The notes under the pieces: generated by a model
The model's input: the letters and a program-made list of their open reading frames with translations, nothing else
Database searches by the model: none
What the model was told of the DNA's origin: nothing
Made by a program: the position numbers and the translations under genes
Assembly (NCBI RefSeq): GCF_023078355.1
Contig: NZ_CP095552.1
Span: 2,480,001 to 2,544,000 of the forward strand
Length of the DNA: 64,000 nt
Direction: 5' to 3'
From: Gordonia hongkongensis
Lineage (GTDB): Bacteria; Actinomycetota; Actinomycetes; Mycobacteriales; Mycobacteriaceae
Shown here: positions 62,998 to 64,000 of the stretch, in pieces
How positions within the stretch are numbered: position 1 is the stretch's first letter
How the letters are laid out: every line of letters begins with the position of its first letter

Positions 62998-64000
62998 ATG
63001 GACATCGCCGCCGCCATGGAACGCGCCATCGGCGCGTCCCGGGAGGCGATGGGAATCAGTTCGCCCAACCCGCCCGTCGGCGCGGTCATCCTCGCGGCCG
63101 ACGGCACCGTCGCCGGCGTCGGGGCGACGCAACCACCCGGCGGGCCGCACGCCGAGGTCATGGCGCTCCGAGCCGCAGGCCGGGCCGCGCGAGGCGGCAC
63201 CGCGATCGTCACCCTCGAACCGTGCAACCACATCGGCCGGACCGGCCCGTGCGCCCAGGCACTCATCGAGGCCGGGATCGCCGAAGTCCAGTACGCGGTG
63301 AGTGACCCGAACCCGGTCGCCGCCGGTGGTGCCGAGACGCTGCGGGCTGCGGGGGTCCGGGTGACCGGGGGAGTCGCGGCCGGCGCTGTCGAGGACGGGC
63401 CGCTACGGCCATGGCTGACCCGCCAGCGTCTCGGTCGTCCGCACGTCACCGCCAAGATCGCGTCTGGCATTGACGGCCGGATTGCGGCGCCCGACGGCAC
63501 CAGTCAGTGGATCACCGGCCCGGAGGCCCGCGAGCACGCGCACACACAGCGCGCCCGGATCGACGCCATCGTCATCGGTACCGGTACTGCGCTGGCCGAC
63601 AACCCCACGCTCACCGCGCGCACCGCCGCCGGCGCACTGCACCCGCACCAGCCCGCACGCGTGGTCCTCGGTCACCGCGACATCCCGGCCGACGCCCGGC
63701 TCCGGGATCCGGCCGGCGGACCGCTGGTCCGCATCGACTCCCACGACCCCGCCGACGTCCTCGCCGCGCTGCCCGACGCGCTGTGGGTGCTGGTCGAAGG
63801 CGGGCCACACATCCTCGGCGCGTTCTTCGCGGCGGGCCTCGTCGACGAGGTGCACGCCTACGTCGCCCCGCTGGTGCTGGGTGCCGGTCGCAGTTCGGTC
63901 GAGATCCCGGGCGTGACCACCCTCGACGACGGCCAGCGGTTCAGCACGAGATCGGTGACCCGACTCGGGGAGGACGTCCTCGTCACACTGTCGCGGCCGT
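62998..64000 (+). CDS. ribD: Riboflavin biosynthesis deaminase/reductase, 5' part (runs off the window)
   Basis: ATG 62998 opens a frame that stays open to the last base (334 codons shown). The N-terminal deaminase has GISSPNPPVGAVI, the zinc-site PGGPHAEVMALRAAG and TLEPCNHIGRTGPCAQAL with two cysteines. The reductase domain follows from about residue 148: RPHVTAKIASGIDGRIAAPD, IVIGTGTALADNPTL, VLVEGGPHILGAFF. Two steps of riboflavin synthesis in one protein. No stop was seen, so the length is unknown. Confidence 0.95.
   Translation, partial: MDIAAAMERAIGASREAMGISSPNPPVGAVILAADGTVAGVGATQPPGGPHAEVMALRAAGRAARGGTAIVTLEPCNHIGRTGPCAQALIEAGIAEVQYAVSDPNPVAAGGAETLRAAGVRVTGGVAAGAVEDGPLRPWLTRQRLGRPHVTAKIASGIDGRIAAPDGTSQWITGPEAREHAHTQRARIDAIVIGTGTALADNPTLTARTAAGALHPHQPARVVLGHRDIPADARLRDPAGGPLVRIDSHDPADVLAALPDALWVLVEGGPHILGAFFAAGLVDEVHAYVAPLVLGAGRSSVEIPGVTTLDDGQRFSTRSVTRLGEDVLVTLSRP

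Overview
The window is one contiguous stretch of a high-GC actinobacterial chromosome. Gene content and order (relA-ppiB-MBL-hisS, aspS, the DUF2126/ATP-grasp/alpha-E/transglutaminase cluster, rarA-alaS-ruvX-mltG-aroE-prepilin peptidase-aroC-aroK-aroB, pepQ-efp-nusB, pyrR-pyrB-pyrC-carA-carB-pyrF, mihF-gmk-rpoZ-coaBC-metK-priA-fmt-rsmB, rpe-ribD) are those of the Mycobacteriales. A Gordonia-like organism is my best guess from overall style, but the genus is inference. The order resembles that of corynebacteria more than M. tuberculosis, in which nusB and pyrR lie in distant blocks.

Regions. 1-8.7 kb: stringent-response and tRNA-charging genes with a few hydrolases. 8.8-16 kb: a tightly coupled four-cistron cluster (transglutaminase-DUF2126, circularly permuted ATP-grasp fused to alpha-E, second transglutaminase) predicted to make or process an unknown amide/peptide conjugate; the ATP-grasp gene carries a one-base frameshift. 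16-28.2 kb: phosphotransferase, rarA, alaS, ruvX, mltG and the shikimate genes aroE, aroC, aroK, aroB. 28.2-31.7 kb: a mobile-element island in which an IS256-family element sits inside an IS110-family transposase gene, and the IS110 element itself sits inside a long palindromic repeat that has two other copies in the window. 31.7-43.5 kb: pepQ, efp, nusB and the complete UMP operon headed by pyrR with a recognisable PyrR-binding RNA. 43.5-45.5 kb: an accessory cassette on the minus strand (small EspC/WXG100-like protein, WXG100-DUF6973 toxin-like protein, lipoprotein). 46.1-54.4 kb: mihF, gmk, rpoZ, coaBC, metK, priA, fmt, rsmB. 54.5-62.2 kb: an accessory island with an alpha/beta hydrolase, a beta-lactamase-fold esterase, a PucR-like regulator, a MITE-like element and a second cassette with the same layout as the first (small EspC-like protein, very large WXG100-N-terminal protein, lipoprotein). 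62.3-64 kb: rpe and the start of ribD.

Most core genes overlap their neighbours by 1-4 bases (GTGA, ATGA or TGATG junctions), so they are probably translated as coupled polycistrons. The accessory material was inserted at three otherwise conserved junctions: aroB/pepQ, pyrF/mihF and rsmB/rpe. The two matching cassettes, which look like type VII secretion substrates each paired with a lipoprotein, are the most promising candidates for an undescribed system.
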